This document shows, piece after piece, positions 17,151 to 25,935 of a stretch of 64,000 bases of DNA. The stretch comes from Rhodocyclaceae bacterium (GTDB lineage Bacteria; Pseudomonadota; Gammaproteobacteria; Burkholderiales; Rhodocyclaceae), in the NCBI GenBank assembly GCA_013388985.1, contig JACAEF010000022.1:1-64000 (forward strand). The letters run 5' to 3'. Numbering within the stretch: the first letter of the stretch is position 1; every line of letters starts with the position of its first letter. The position numbers and the translations under genes were made by a program. A model generated the notes under the pieces. The model saw only the letters and a list, made by a program, of their open reading frames with translations, made no database searches and had not been told where the DNA came from.

Positions 17151-19292
17151 TCAACGCGGCTGCAAGGTCAGGCCGGCTTTCAGCATCGCCGCGAAGGTCG
17201 CGGGCGGGACCGGCGGCGAGAAATGGTAGCCCTGGATTTCCTGACAGCCGAGCCGGCTGAGGAACTCCAGCTGCGCTTGCGTTTCGACGCCTTCGGCGAC
17301 GACGTGCAGGCCGAGGGTTTGCGCCAGGCTGACGATCGCCCGGGCGATCGCGCAGTCGTTCTCGTCTTCGGGAATGCCCTTGACGAACGAGCGGTCGATC
17401 TTCAGCGTGTCGATCGGAAAGCGCTTCAGGTAGGCGAGGCTCGAATAGCCGGTGCCGAAATCGTCGAGCGCCAGCGAGACGCCGAGCGCGGCGAGGCTTT
17501 CGATCAGCCCGGTCACTTGGGCATTGCCTTGCGTCAGCAGGCTTTCGGTGATCTCCAGCTGCACCCGGTCCGGCGCCACGCGGTGGCGTTCGAGCAGGCC
17601 TTGCAGTCGTTCGGGCAGGTCGGGCAGGAAATCGCGCGCCGAGAGATTGATCGCGATCCTGAACGCCGGCAGGCCGGCCTCGTTCCAGGCGCGCACCTGT
17701 TGCAAGGCCGCGTCCAGCACCCAGCCGGTCAGGTCGGTGATCAGGTCGGTTTCTTCGGCGATCGGAATGAAGGTATCGGGCGGCAGCAGGCCGAGGTCGG
17801 CATGCTGCCAGCGCACCAGCGCCTCGGCGCCGACGATGCGCCCGGAAGCGACATCGATCTTGGGCTGATAGACGAGGCGCAGCTCGTTTTGCGCGATGCC
17901 CTGGCGCAGGCCGGATTCGAGGCGCAGGCGCTCGAGCGCCTGGCGGTTCATCTCGCGGCTGAAGAACATGTAGCCGGTCTGGCCGGCTTCCTTGCTGCGA
18001 TACATCGCGATGTCGGCCATGCGCAGCAGGGTTTCCGGCGTGTTGCCATCGCGCGGATAGATGCTGATGCCGATCGCGGCGCCGACGCGCAGGGTATGGC
18101 CTTCGATGCGAAACGGCGGCTCGAGCGCGTCGATCACCTTCTGCGCCACGCGCGCCGCATGCTCGCGGCGCGCGATGTCGAAGAGCGCGATGACGAATTC
18201 ATCGCCACCGAGCCGCGCGACGACATCCTCGGTGCGCACCGCGGCGCGCAGCCGTTCGGCCACCTGCTGCAGCAGCCGGTCGCCGGCGGCATGGCCGAGG
18301 CTGTCGTTGATCGGCTTGAAGCGGTTCAGATCGATGAACAGCAGGGCGCCGCTGCGACGGTAGCGGCGCGCGGCGGCGAGCGCCTGCTCGAGCAGGCGGT
18401 GGAGCAGCGCGCGATTGGGCAGGCCGGTCAGGTTGTCGTAATAGGCCAGATGATGGATGCGCTCCTCGGCCGCCTTGCGCTCGGTGATGTCGGCGAAGAT
18501 CGAGAAATAATTGCAGATGCGGCCTTCGCGGTTGCGCACCAGGCTGATCGAGGCCCAGCTCGGGAAGTCCTCGCCGCTCTTGCGCCGCGTCCAGATCTCG
18601 CCGTGCCAGCTGCCGGTTTCCTCGACGCAGCGCCAGAGCTCTTCGTAGAAATGCAGCGGATGCCGCGCCGAGCGCAGCAGTGTCGGCAACCGGCCGATCA
18701 CCTCTTCCTCGGTGTAGCCGGTCATCTTCGTGAAAGCGGGATTCGCCGACAGGATGCGCCGGTCGGGCCCGGTGATCAGGATGCTCTCCTGGCTGAACTC
18801 GAAGATGCGCGCGTGCAGGCGCAGCGTCTTCTCGGTTTCCACGCGCGCGGTGATGTCGGACAGATAGCCGATGATGCCCACCGGCCGGCCGGTCTCGTCA
18901 TGGCTCAGCGAGAGCTGCAGACTCGCCCAGAACACCTCGCCCGACTTGCGGCGGCGGCGCACTTCCATTTCGTGCCCCGTCTCGCCGAGGAAGGCGGTGT
19001 CGCGGAATTCCGCATCTTCCTCGGCATCGGGATCGGCGTAGAGGAACAGGATGTGCTTGCCGATGGCTTCCTCGGCGGTGTAGCCGAACATCTTTTCGGC
19101 ATTCTTGTTCCAGCCGGTGATATGGCCGGACAGATCCATCGTGATGATCGACTCATGGACCTGATCGAGCATCTTGACCTGGCTGGAAAGCTGGCAGGCG
19201 CCGGGCACGGCGCGGGCCGCCGCGCACATCGCGCGCGCCTGTTCCAGGCTGGGCAGGGCCGGGAGAGGAAATGCGTTCTCGTGCTCGGCCAT
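17151..19292 (-). CDS. PAS-PAS-GGDEF-EAL cyclic-di-GMP enzyme
   Basis: 713 residues with no membrane helix. Two PAS domains (about 45-165 and 170-290) precede a GGDEF domain with intact GGDEF near residue 362 and a canonical inhibitory site RTED five residues before it. An EAL domain follows with EALVRW near residue 489, plus ITESLL and DDFGTGYSSL. Both diguanylate cyclase and phosphodiesterase motifs look intact, so PAS input could tip the balance. It lies 10 nt downstream of the HDOD gene and is probably co-transcribed with it. It could influence PelD, encoded 7 kb away; that link is inference. Confidence 0.93.
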   Translation of the reverse strand: MAEHENAFPLPALPSLEQARAMCAAARAVPGACQLSSQVKMLDQVHESIITMDLSGHITGWNKNAEKMFGYTAEEAIGKHILFLYADPDAEEDAEFRDTAFLGETGHEMEVRRRRKSGEVFWASLQLSLSHDETGRPVGIIGYLSDITARVETEKTLRLHARIFEFSQESILITGPDRRILSANPAFTKMTGYTEEEVIGRLPTLLRSARHPLHFYEELWRCVEETGSWHGEIWTRRKSGEDFPSWASISLVRNREGRICNYFSIFADITERKAAEERIHHLAYYDNLTGLPNRALLHRLLEQALAAARRYRRSGALLFIDLNRFKPINDSLGHAAGDRLLQQVAERLRAAVRTEDVVARLGGDEFVIALFDIARREHAARVAQKVIDALEPPFRIEGHTLRVGAAIGISIYPRDGNTPETLLRMADIAMYRSKEAGQTGYMFFSREMNRQALERLRLESGLRQGIAQNELRLVYQPKIDVASGRIVGAEALVRWQHADLGLLPPDTFIPIAEETDLITDLTGWVLDAALQQVRAWNEAGLPAFRIAINLSARDFLPDLPERLQGLLERHRVAPDRVQLEITESLLTQGNAQVTGLIESLAALGVSLALDDFGTGYSSLAYLKRFPIDTLKIDRSFVKGIPEDENDCAIARAIVSLAQTLGLHVVAEGVETQAQLEFLSRLGCQEIQGYHFSPPVPPATFAAMLKAGLTLQPR

Positions 19293-19302
19293 GCCCCTCC
19301 CG

Positions 19303-20490
19303 TCAGGCTTCCTTGCCGACCAGCGTCGCCCAGTGAGCTGCGTCGATCAGCATCGCGGCCCAGCTTTCGGGATCGATCCCCGACTCGCCAAGCGCCCCGG
19401 CCAGCGCCGGGAATGCGTCCTGCTCGGCCAGCTCGACGGTTCTCAGGAAGGCACCGAAATCGCCATGCCGGCCCAGCAGCGCCTGGACGACCTCGTCGGC
19501 CAGATTGAGCGGGGCGAGGATTTCCGCCAGGGGCTGGCCGAACAGTTGGTCGAGCAGCGAGAACATGCCCGTCATGAACGCCAGATCACGCCGATCGCGC
19601 GTCGAGCCCTGATGCCGGGCGAGCGCTTCGAGCAGGCTGCCGCGCAGCGCGGCCTGCGGCAGCAAGGGGCTCGCGGAGTCGTTGCCTGCGGGTCGGGCGA
19701 ACAACAGCAACGTCACCCAGCGCTGAAGCTGACGCCGACCGAGGATGATCAGCGCCTGGGAAAAATTCTCGATGCGCCGCCCCGGCATGTAGGAGACTGA
19801 ATTGACGAGCCTCAACAGTTTGTAGGAAAGGCCCGCGTCGCGTTTAAACACGGCTTCGAGCTCCGCCAGTTCGGCATCGGCGGTGACCAGCGCCAGCAGA
19901 CGAAGCAGCTGGCTACGCGCGGAGGGATCGCCCTGCAGCGCGGGCGAAATCATTCCCGCATAGTGTCCGGAGAGCCAGTGGAAGCGGCAGAATCCGGGAC
20001 AGACCTTCTCGCTGGTGCCCAGCGCCAGATGCGGGCCGGGACGTTCGAGCAGCAACCTGATGAGGTGCTCCGGTGCCGCACTGCCGGGACAGGCCACCGC
20101 GAGGGCGGTGACCGCCGGCGCCAGCACGGCATTCTCCTCCGGCACGCCGGCAGCCATCAGGCCGAACCCCGCCTCATGCAAGGCCTGCAGCGCCGCGCGA
20201 TTGGCCCCCTCGGCGCCCGCTTCCCAAGGAAAGAGCAGGATCAGGCGGTGGCGCGGCAGCCCGTCCGCCAGCGCCGGGTCGATGCGTAGCGGATCGGCGG
20301 GCACGATACAGGGGATCTCGCCGAGCAGGCCGGCCACGGCGCAATCCTCGATCAGCCGTCGCATGCCGGAACTCTCAAAGGGCCGCTCGGACGTCAGCCG
20401 CAAGGCGACCCAGGCATGCCGGGCATCGAAGACCGGCTGCAGGGCGATGAGGGGAAAATCACTCGGCGCATTCATGGGATCGAATTGCAT
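19303..20490 (-). CDS. HDOD-domain signalling protein with degenerate EAL region (YuxH-like)
   Basis: 395 residues. The first 190 residues resemble an EAL domain without the EAL or DDFGTG motifs (LQPVFDARHAWVALRL at the start). Residues about 195-390 form an HDOD domain (AVFKRDAGLSYKLLRLVNS, FSQALIILGRRQLQRWV). The EAL-like plus HDOD layout is typical of YuxH-type proteins, regulatory proteins without nucleotide hydrolysis. A second ATG at 20475 is possible. It is first in a probable two-gene operon with the GGDEF-EAL enzyme. Confidence 0.85.
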   Translation of the reverse strand: MQFDPMNAPSDFPLIALQPVFDARHAWVALRLTSERPFESSGMRRLIEDCAVAGLLGEIPCIVPADPLRIDPALADGLPRHRLILLFPWEAGAEGANRAALQALHEAGFGLMAAGVPEENAVLAPAVTALAVACPGSAAPEHLIRLLLERPGPHLALGTSEKVCPGFCRFHWLSGHYAGMISPALQGDPSARSQLLRLLALVTADAELAELEAVFKRDAGLSYKLLRLVNSVSYMPGRRIENFSQALIILGRRQLQRWVTLLLFARPAGNDSASPLLPQAALRGSLLEALARHQGSTRDRRDLAFMTGMFSLLDQLFGQPLAEILAPLNLADEVVQALLGRHGDFGAFLRTVELAEQDAFPALAGALGESGIDPESWAAMLIDAAHWATLVGKEA

Positions 20491-20523
20491 TGTCTATGAC
20501 TTTCTGGCTAGACAGTAGCCCGA

Positions 20524-21123
20524 TCAGGGATGGTGGATGCTGCGTATTCCGCTTTCCGTCGCGATCAGGTCGAGCGGGATGTCGTGCGGTTGGGGATGAA
20601 GATCGGCCACCGCGCCGAGATCGAAACCGACGCCGATCGAAAGCGGCCGCGCGGACATCGCCGCCAGGGTGCGGTCGAAATAGCCGCCGCCATAACCGAG
20701 GCGATAGCCCGCCGCATCGAAGGCGACCAGCGGCAGCAGGACGACATCCGGATCGCGGCAGCGATGCGTGGCCGGCACGGGGATGCCGTAAGGATCGACG
20801 CCCATCGGCGCCGCCGGCCACCAGGCGCGGAATTCCATCGGCGCATTGAGCGCGCGCACCACCGGCATCGCCGCTTGCCAGCCCGCCTGTAACAAGCGTT
20901 CGATCAGCGCCCGGCAATCGACCTCGGCGCGCATCGGCATGCAAAACGCGATCATTCCAGCCGGCCGCGCCAGCAGAAACTCGCCGAGGTGGTGACAGAC
21001 CGCCATGCTGGCGGCGCGGTGCGCCGATGCCGGCAGCGCCTGCCGCGCGGCGATCTTCTCGCGCCGCAGGGCGGCGCGAGAAGATGCCGGATCAATGGGG
21101 GTTTGGGGGATTTGATCGGTCAT
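20524..21123 (-). CDS. ygfA: 5-formyltetrahydrofolate cyclo-ligase
   Basis: 199 residues. RREKIAARQALP at the N-terminus, PLVAFDAAGYRLGYGGGYFDR in the middle and IGVGFD are the family motifs, with GYGGGYFDR forming the ATP/folate site. The enzyme converts 5-formyl-THF to 5,10-methenyl-THF using ATP. The gene is divergent from slt with a 54-bp shared promoter gap. E. coli has 6S RNA beside this gene, but the gap here is too short for it. Confidence 0.93.
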   Translation of the reverse strand: MTDQIPQTPIDPASSRAALRREKIAARQALPASAHRAASMAVCHHLGEFLLARPAGMIAFCMPMRAEVDCRALIERLLQAGWQAAMPVVRALNAPMEFRAWWPAAPMGVDPYGIPVPATHRCRDPDVVLLPLVAFDAAGYRLGYGGGYFDRTLAAMSARPLSIGVGFDLGAVADLHPQPHDIPLDLIATESGIRSIHHP

Positions 21124-21177
21124 GGCGGTGAATTTGCACTATGCTAATCTGAAAAAAGTTCAGATCGACCGCGCCCC

Positions 21178-23145
21178 ATGAAACGTCTTCTCGCAATTGC
21201 TTTACTGATCACCTTGCCGGGATGGGCGCAGGCAGCCACCGGGGAGGAGGATGCGGCATTCGCCGCCGCGCGTGAAGCTTATGCCAAAAACGATCGCGCG
21301 GCGCTGGCGCGCGCAATGGCGAATCTGGGCGACTCTGTCTTGGCGCCGTGGGCGCGTTACTTCCAGCTGAGCCTGCAACTGCGCGATGCGCGGAATCCGT
21401 CGGATGCGGGGGTCGCGGAATTCGTCGAGCGCGAGACCGGCACCTGGCTGGGCGAGAAGATGCGCGGCGAATGGCTCAAATGGCTGGTCGAGCAACAGGA
21501 CTGGGAGCGCGCGCGCGAACAGTTCTCGCGCCTGCAACGGCCCGACGCGGAAGCCGTCTGCCGCGGTCTGGAAGCCCGTCTGCGGCTCGGCGAGGCCGGC
21601 GCCGCGAAGGATGCGGCTGTGATCCTCTCCGCGCCGCAGCCGCTCGCCACGAGCTGCCTACCGCCTTTGGCGCGCCTTTCTGAAACGAGAGAACTTCCCG
21701 CCGGCCTGCTGTGGGAACGCCTCTTCCGGCAATGGGCCGGCGGCAGGCTCAAGGAAGCGAAGCTCCTCGCCAGCTGGCTGCCGGCCAGCGAGGCGCCCGC
21801 GCCGCGCGAGCTGGAGAACATCGCCGAGCATCCGGCGCAGGCGCTGGTGAAGCTGGCCGATTCGGGGAAAAGCGGCGCACTAGCCGATTCGGGGAAAAGC
21901 GGCGCACTAGCCGCTTTGGCGATCCTGCGCATGGCCCGCGCCGAACCGCACGTCGCCGCGGCGCGCTGGCAGGAAATCGAGGCGGGGCAGCCTGCCGAGC
22001 TGCGCGGGCTCGTCTGGGGGCGTCTGGCGCTCGCGGCCGCGCTGGCCCACCAGCCCGAGGCAGGCGACTGGTTCGCCCGCGCCGAAAAGCTCGGCGCGCG
22101 CTTCGACGAGGAGCAGCATGCCTGGCGCGTCCGTGCTAGCCTGCGCGCCGGCGACTGGCCCGCAGTGTTGCGGGCGATTGCTGCGCTGCCCGAGACCTTG
22201 GCGGCCCAGCCGGAATGGCTCTACTGGCGCGCCCGCGCTCTCGCCGCGCTCGGCAGGCCCGAGGATGCGCAGACGCTCTACCGGCAGATCGCCGGTCAGC
22301 CGCATTTTTACGGCATCCTTGCCAGCGAGGCGCTGGGGCAGCGGCCGAGTCTGCCACCACGCCCGGCGCCGCCGACCGTCGAAGAGCGTCGCGCCGCCGA
22401 GACCCATCCCGTGCTCGCGCGCGCGCTGGCCCTGATCCGCGCCGAGCTGCGCACGGATGGCGTGCGCGAATGGAACTGGGCACTCGCCGGCATGAACGAT
22501 CGGCAGCTTCTCGCGGCCGCCGATTTCGCGCGCCGCAGCGACGTCATCGACCGGGCGATCAACACCGCCGAACGCACGCAGACGGAGCACGATTTCGCCC
22601 TGCGTTACCCGACGCCGTTCTTCGAACGGGTCGCGCCGCGCGTGCGCGAAGTCGATCTCGATCCCGCCTGGGTGTATGGCCTGATGCGGCAGGAGAGCCG
22701 CTTCATCCTGGACGCCAAGTCGAGCGCCGGCGCGAAGGGTCTGATGCAGCTGATGCCCGCGACGGCGAAATGGGTGGCGAAGAAGATCGGTCTGGCCAGC
22801 TACCATCCGGGCCGGGTCACCGACATGGACACCAACGTGACGCTCGGCACGAACTACCTGCGCATGGTGATGGACAACCTCGACGGCCACCCGGTGCTCG
22901 CCACCGCCGCCTACAATGCCGGTCCCGGGCGCGCGCGCAAGTGGCGCGCCGAAACGCCGCTCGAAGGCGCGATCTACGCCGAGACCATTCCCTTCAACGA
23001 GACGCGCGACTACGTGAAGAAGGTGATGGCCAATGCGGTGCACTACGCGATGCTGATGGGCCTGCCGGCGCCCGCACTGACGCAGCGGCTCGGCACCATC
23101 CGCCCGCGTGGTTTCGCCGACGACAGCGCGGGAAACCTGCCGTGA
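21178..23145 (+). CDS. slt: Soluble lytic murein transglycosylase Slt
   Basis: 655 residues with a signal peptide (MKRLLAIALLITLPGWAQAA). A long helical superhelix (about 20-460) precedes the lysozyme-like SLT domain. Catalytic Glu506 lies in RQESRF, followed by SSAGAKGLMQLMP and ATAAYNAGPGRARKW. It cleaves the MurNAc-GlcNAc bond with 1,6-anhydro formation in the periplasm. A perfect 27-bp tandem duplication lies inside the helical region (21856-21909). The stop overlaps the next start as GTGA. Confidence 0.95.
   Translation: MKRLLAIALLITLPGWAQAATGEEDAAFAAAREAYAKNDRAALARAMANLGDSVLAPWARYFQLSLQLRDARNPSDAGVAEFVERETGTWLGEKMRGEWLKWLVEQQDWERAREQFSRLQRPDAEAVCRGLEARLRLGEAGAAKDAAVILSAPQPLATSCLPPLARLSETRELPAGLLWERLFRQWAGGRLKEAKLLASWLPASEAPAPRELENIAEHPAQALVKLADSGKSGALADSGKSGALAALAILRMARAEPHVAAARWQEIEAGQPAELRGLVWGRLALAAALAHQPEAGDWFARAEKLGARFDEEQHAWRVRASLRAGDWPAVLRAIAALPETLAAQPEWLYWRARALAALGRPEDAQTLYRQIAGQPHFYGILASEALGQRPSLPPRPAPPTVEERRAAETHPVLARALALIRAELRTDGVREWNWALAGMNDRQLLAAADFARRSDVIDRAINTAERTQTEHDFALRYPTPFFERVAPRVREVDLDPAWVYGLMRQESRFILDAKSSAGAKGLMQLMPATAKWVAKKIGLASYHPGRVTDMDTNVTLGTNYLRMVMDNLDGHPVLATAAYNAGPGRARKWRAETPLEGAIYAETIPFNETRDYVKKVMANAVHYAMLMGLPAPALTQRLGTIRPRGFADDSAGNLP
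21856..21909 (+). repeat. Perfect 27-bp tandem duplication inside slt
   Basis: Two identical adjacent 27-nt units (21856-21882 and 21883-21909) each encode A-D-S-G-K-S-G-A-L, in frame. Units contain CTA, a codon rarely used by the neighbouring genes. Absence of any mismatch suggests a recent duplication. Confidence 0.97.
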
Positions 23146-24017
23146 AGAACGCATTGCTGATCGGCGGCACCGGCTTTTTGGGCAGCGCGCTGGCGTGCCG
23201 TCTCGCCAGCGCCGACTTTGCGCTGACCCTGCCGACGCGCCGCCGCGAGCGCGCCAAGCCTCTCACCGTGCTGCCGACGGCGAGCGTCGTCGAGGCCGAC
23301 GTGCATGACGAAGCCACACTCGCCCGGCTGATGGCCGGACAGGATCTGGTCGTCAATCTCGTCGGCATCCTGAAAGGGGATTTCCAGCGCACCCACGTCG
23401 AGCTGCCCGGCAAGGTTGCGCGCGCCGCCGCCCAGGCCGGCGTGCCGCGGCTGATCCACGTCTCGGCGCTGGCCGCCGCAACGGACGCGCCTTCGCACTA
23501 CCTGCGCTCCAAGGCGGCCGGCGAGGCGGCGGTGAAGGCCGCCTATCCCGAGGCCACGATCTTCCGGCCCTCGGTGATCTTCGGGCGCGGCGACAGTTTC
23601 CTGACGCTGTTCGCCGACTTGCTCAGACTGGCGCCGGTGGTGCCGCTCGCCTGTCCCGAGGCGCGCTTCCAGCCGGTCTGGGTCGAGGATGTCGTCGCCG
23701 CGATCATTGCCAGCCTCGCCCACCCGGAAAGCAAGGGGCAGACTCATTCCCTGTGCGGCCCGCGCGTCTATACGCTGCGCGAGCTGATCGCCTACACCGG
23801 CTGGCTTTCCGGCCATCCGCGTCCAATCATCGGCCTGCCGCGCGCGCTCTCCTACCTCCAAGCCTGGCTGATGGAGCTCGTCGGCGGGCCGATGACGCGC
23901 GACAACCTGCGCTCGATGCAGGTGCCCAACGTCTGCCCGGCCGGCTGCACGCTGCCCTTCGGCCTGCACGCCACGCCGCTCGAAGCCGTGGCACCGGGCT
24001 ATCTCGTCACCCATTGA
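23142..24017 (+). CDS. NDUFA9-like NAD(P)-binding epimerase/reductase
   Basis: 291 residues, starting at GTG 23142, which overlaps the slt stop (GTGA). Atypical SDR with N-terminal GGTGFLGSAL nucleotide-binding loop, VEADVHDEATL and VSALAA. The family includes the complex I assembly subunit NDUFA9 and bacterial paralogues of unsettled role. A degenerate copy of the dispersed 23-bp element encodes residues 18-26 (CRLASADFA) at the end of the first helix without changing expected domain length. Confidence 0.82.
   Translation: MKNALLIGGTGFLGSALACRLASADFALTLPTRRRERAKPLTVLPTASVVEADVHDEATLARLMAGQDLVVNLVGILKGDFQRTHVELPGKVARAAAQAGVPRLIHVSALAAATDAPSHYLRSKAAGEAAVKAAYPEATIFRPSVIFGRGDSFLTLFADLLRLAPVVPLACPEARFQPVWVEDVVAAIIASLAHPESKGQTHSLCGPRVYTLRELIAYTGWLSGHPRPIIGLPRALSYLQAWLMELVGGPMTRDNLRSMQVPNVCPAGCTLPFGLHATPLEAVAPGYLVTH
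23195..23219 (+). repeat. Dispersed 23-bp element, copy 4 (in CDS)
   Basis: GTGCCGTCTCGCCAGCGCCG then ACTTT; one mismatch in the core. In frame within the NDUFA9-like gene, encoding part of CRLASADFA. Confidence 0.8.
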
Positions 24018-24060
24018 ACACGCGTTTCCAACCTTGTCCCGCGCATGGCCGTTTGATAGA

Positions 24061-24086
24061 GTAATACCGTTCGTTTCAAGTATTAC
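24061..24086. promoter_or_regulatory. Inverted repeat, candidate VapBC operator
   Basis: GTAATAC (24061-24067) and GTATTAC (24080-24086) are perfect inverted arms 12 nt apart, ending 15 nt before the vapB start. AbrB-type antitoxins bind such palindromes to repress their own operon. Confidence 0.65.
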
Positions 24087-24101
24087 CCGAAGAGGTTCGT
24101 C

Positions 24102-24344
24102 GTGCTGACTTCATCCGTCACCAGCAAGGGGCAGGTCACCATTCCAGCAGAGCTGCGCGCCAAGCTTGGCATCCAGCCTGGCGATCGCGTCGGCTTTCTC
24201 GAAGAGAATGGCCGCATCGTGCTGCAGCGTCAGGAAACGGCCATCAGCTCGGTGTTCGGCATGATCAAAGCCAAGCGTGGCGTCAGTCAGGAAGAAATGG
24301 ACGCTGCAGTGGCAGCCGGATGGAAGCGTCGTGCTCGCCCTTGA
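24102..24344 (+). CDS. vapB: AbrB/SpoVT-type antitoxin VapB
   Basis: 80 residues starting at GTG 24102 after a GAAGAGG ribosome site. The N-terminus LTSSVTSKGQVTIPAELRAK is the classic swapped-hairpin AbrB DNA-binding fold; the C-terminal tail (SQEEMDAAVAAGWKRRARP) should thread into the toxin. It neutralises the VapC ribonuclease encoded just downstream and represses the operon, probably through the palindrome upstream. Its last codons overlap the toxin start. Confidence 0.9.
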   Translation: MLTSSVTSKGQVTIPAELRAKLGIQPGDRVGFLEENGRIVLQRQETAISSVFGMIKAKRGVSQEEMDAAVAAGWKRRARP

Positions 24345-24720
24345 TACCAATGCGCTGGTGCGCGTGCTGATCGACGACCCCGCCGCCGCGGCGCAATGCC
24401 AGGCGGCGCGCGCGGCGGTCGCGGCGGCAGGCGAGGTCCATGTCTGCCAGATCGTACAGGTCGAAGCCGTCTGGGTGCTGACCAGCGCCTATGGCCTGGG
24501 CAAGGCGGATTTGTTGCGCGTTCTCGAAACCATTGCCCATCACCCTGCCTTCCACCTGCAACGCCCGGAAATCTTTCTGGCGGCATTGCAGCATTATCGG
24601 GAAGGCCATGCGGATTTCGCGGACTGCCTGATTCTGGCCGAAAGCGCGGCGGCCGGATGCCCATTGGCGACATTCGATCGCAAGTTGGGCAAACTGCCTG
24701 GCACGCAGCGCATCGATTAG
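24331..24720 (+). CDS. vapC: PIN-domain toxin VapC
   Basis: 129 residues from GTG 24331, overlapping vapB by 14 nt. The frame stays open to 24277, but a PIN protein should begin close to its first catalytic Asp, here LALDTNALVR (D5). Further acidic residues: E in VQVEAVW, D in HADFADCLIL and D in ATFDRKLG. VapC toxins cut tRNA or rRNA. It lies only 3 nt before cca, so a tRNA-cutting candidate is co-transcribed with the enzyme that repairs tRNA 3' ends. The target is not known. Confidence 0.88.
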   Translation: MLALDTNALVRVLIDDPAAAAQCQAARAAVAAAGEVHVCQIVQVEAVWVLTSAYGLGKADLLRVLETIAHHPAFHLQRPEIFLAALQHYREGHADFADCLILAESAAAGCPLATFDRKLGKLPGTQRID

Positions 24721-24723
24721 TCC

Positions 24724-25935
24724 ATGCGCTTCTATCGAGTCGGCGGCGCGGTGCGCGATCAGCTCCTCGGCCTGCCGGTGCAGGACCGCGACTGGGTGGT
24801 GGTCGGCGCCACGCCCGAGGAAATGCTCGCGCGCGGCTTCACGCCGGTGGGCAAGGATTTCCCGGTCTTCCTCCATCCGCACACCCACGAGGAATACGCG
24901 CTGGCGCGCACCGAGCGCAAGAGCGGCCGCGGCTACCACGGCTTCACCTTCCACACCGCGCCCGATGTCACGCTCGAAGCGGATCTCGCCCGCCGCGACC
25001 TGACGATCAACGCGATCGCGCAGGCCGAGGACGGCACGCTGATCGATCCCTACGGCGGCCGCGCCGATCTGGAGAAGAAAATCCTGCGCCATGTCTCGCC
25101 GGCCTTCGCCGAGGACCCGGTGCGCATCCTGCGCGTGGCGCGCTTCGCCGCACGCTTCGCCGATTTCGCCGTCGCGCCGGAAACGCTGGAACTGATGCGC
25201 GCGATGGTGGAAAACGGCGAGGTCGATGCGCTGGTGCCCAAGCGCGTCTGGCAGGAATTCGCGCGCGGCCTGATGGAGGCGAAGCCATCACGCATGTTCG
25301 AGACCCTGCGGGCATGCGGCGCCTTGAGGAAGCTGCTGCCGGAACTCGACCGGCTCTGGGGTGTGCCGCAGCGCGCCGACTTTCACCCGGAGGTCGATAC
25401 CGGCCTTCATGTGATGATGGTGATCGACATGGCGGCGCGGCTCGGGCTTTCCCTGCCGGCGCGCTTCGCCGCCCTCACCCACGATCTGGGCAAGGGTGAG
25501 ACGCCCGCCGAGATCCTGCCGCGCCACATCGGCCACGAACAGAAGAGCGTCGCGCTCCTGGAACCGCTGTGCGAAAGGCTGCGCGTGCCGACGCAGTGCC
25601 GCGATCTCGCGCGGCTGGTCGCGCGTTACCACGGCGACATCCACAAGGTCGCCGAACTGCGGCCGGAGACGCGGCTCACGATTCTGGAACGCTGCGACGC
25701 GCTCAGGCGTCCGGCACGCTTCGAAGAGATTCTCGCCGCCTGCGAGGCCGACTATCGCGGCCGGCTCGGCTGGGAGGAGAAGGATTACGCAGCCGCCCGC
25801 GCCTGGCGGCAGGCGCTCGCCGCGGTACAGGCCGTCGATGCCGGCGCGATCGCGAAATCCTGCGCCGACAAGGCGCAGATTCCCGCGCGCATCCACGAGG
25901 CTCGCGTCAGGGCGATTGCTTCAATAACGCCTTGA
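24724..25935 (+). CDS. cca: Multifunctional CCA tRNA nucleotidyltransferase
   Basis: 403 residues. Class II nucleotidyltransferase head with GGAVRD (residues 7-12), [10 protein letters not shown] and the template helix [16 protein letters not shown]. The C-terminal half carries an HD phosphohydrolase motif (LTHDLGKG), the bacterial bifunctional form. It adds or repairs the 3' CCA of tRNA. The start follows the vapC stop by 3 nt. The 3' end overlaps the convergent rep gene by 29 nt. Confidence 0.96.
   Translation: MRFYRVGGAVRDQLLGLPVQDRDWVVVGATPEEMLARGFTPVGKDFPVFLHPHTHEEYALARTERKSGRGYHGFTFHTAPDVTLEADLARRDLTINAIAQAEDGTLIDPYGGRADLEKKILRHVSPAFAEDPVRILRVARFAARFADFAVAPETLELMRAMVENGEVDALVPKRVWQEFARGLMEAKPSRMFETLRACGALRKLLPELDRLWGVPQRADFHPEVDTGLHVMMVIDMAARLGLSLPARFAALTHDLGKGETPAEILPRHIGHEQKSVALLEPLCERLRVPTQCRDLARLVARYHGDIHKVAELRPETRLTILERCDALRRPARFEEILAACEADYRGRLGWEEKDYAAARAWRQALAAVQAVDAGAIAKSCADKAQIPARIHEARVRAIASITP

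Noticed and set aside
20491-20514. Inverted repeat TGTCTA...TAGACA upstream of the HDOD gene
   Set aside because: Arms are only 6 bp and 12 nt apart; may be a promoter coincidence, with no regulator to assign.
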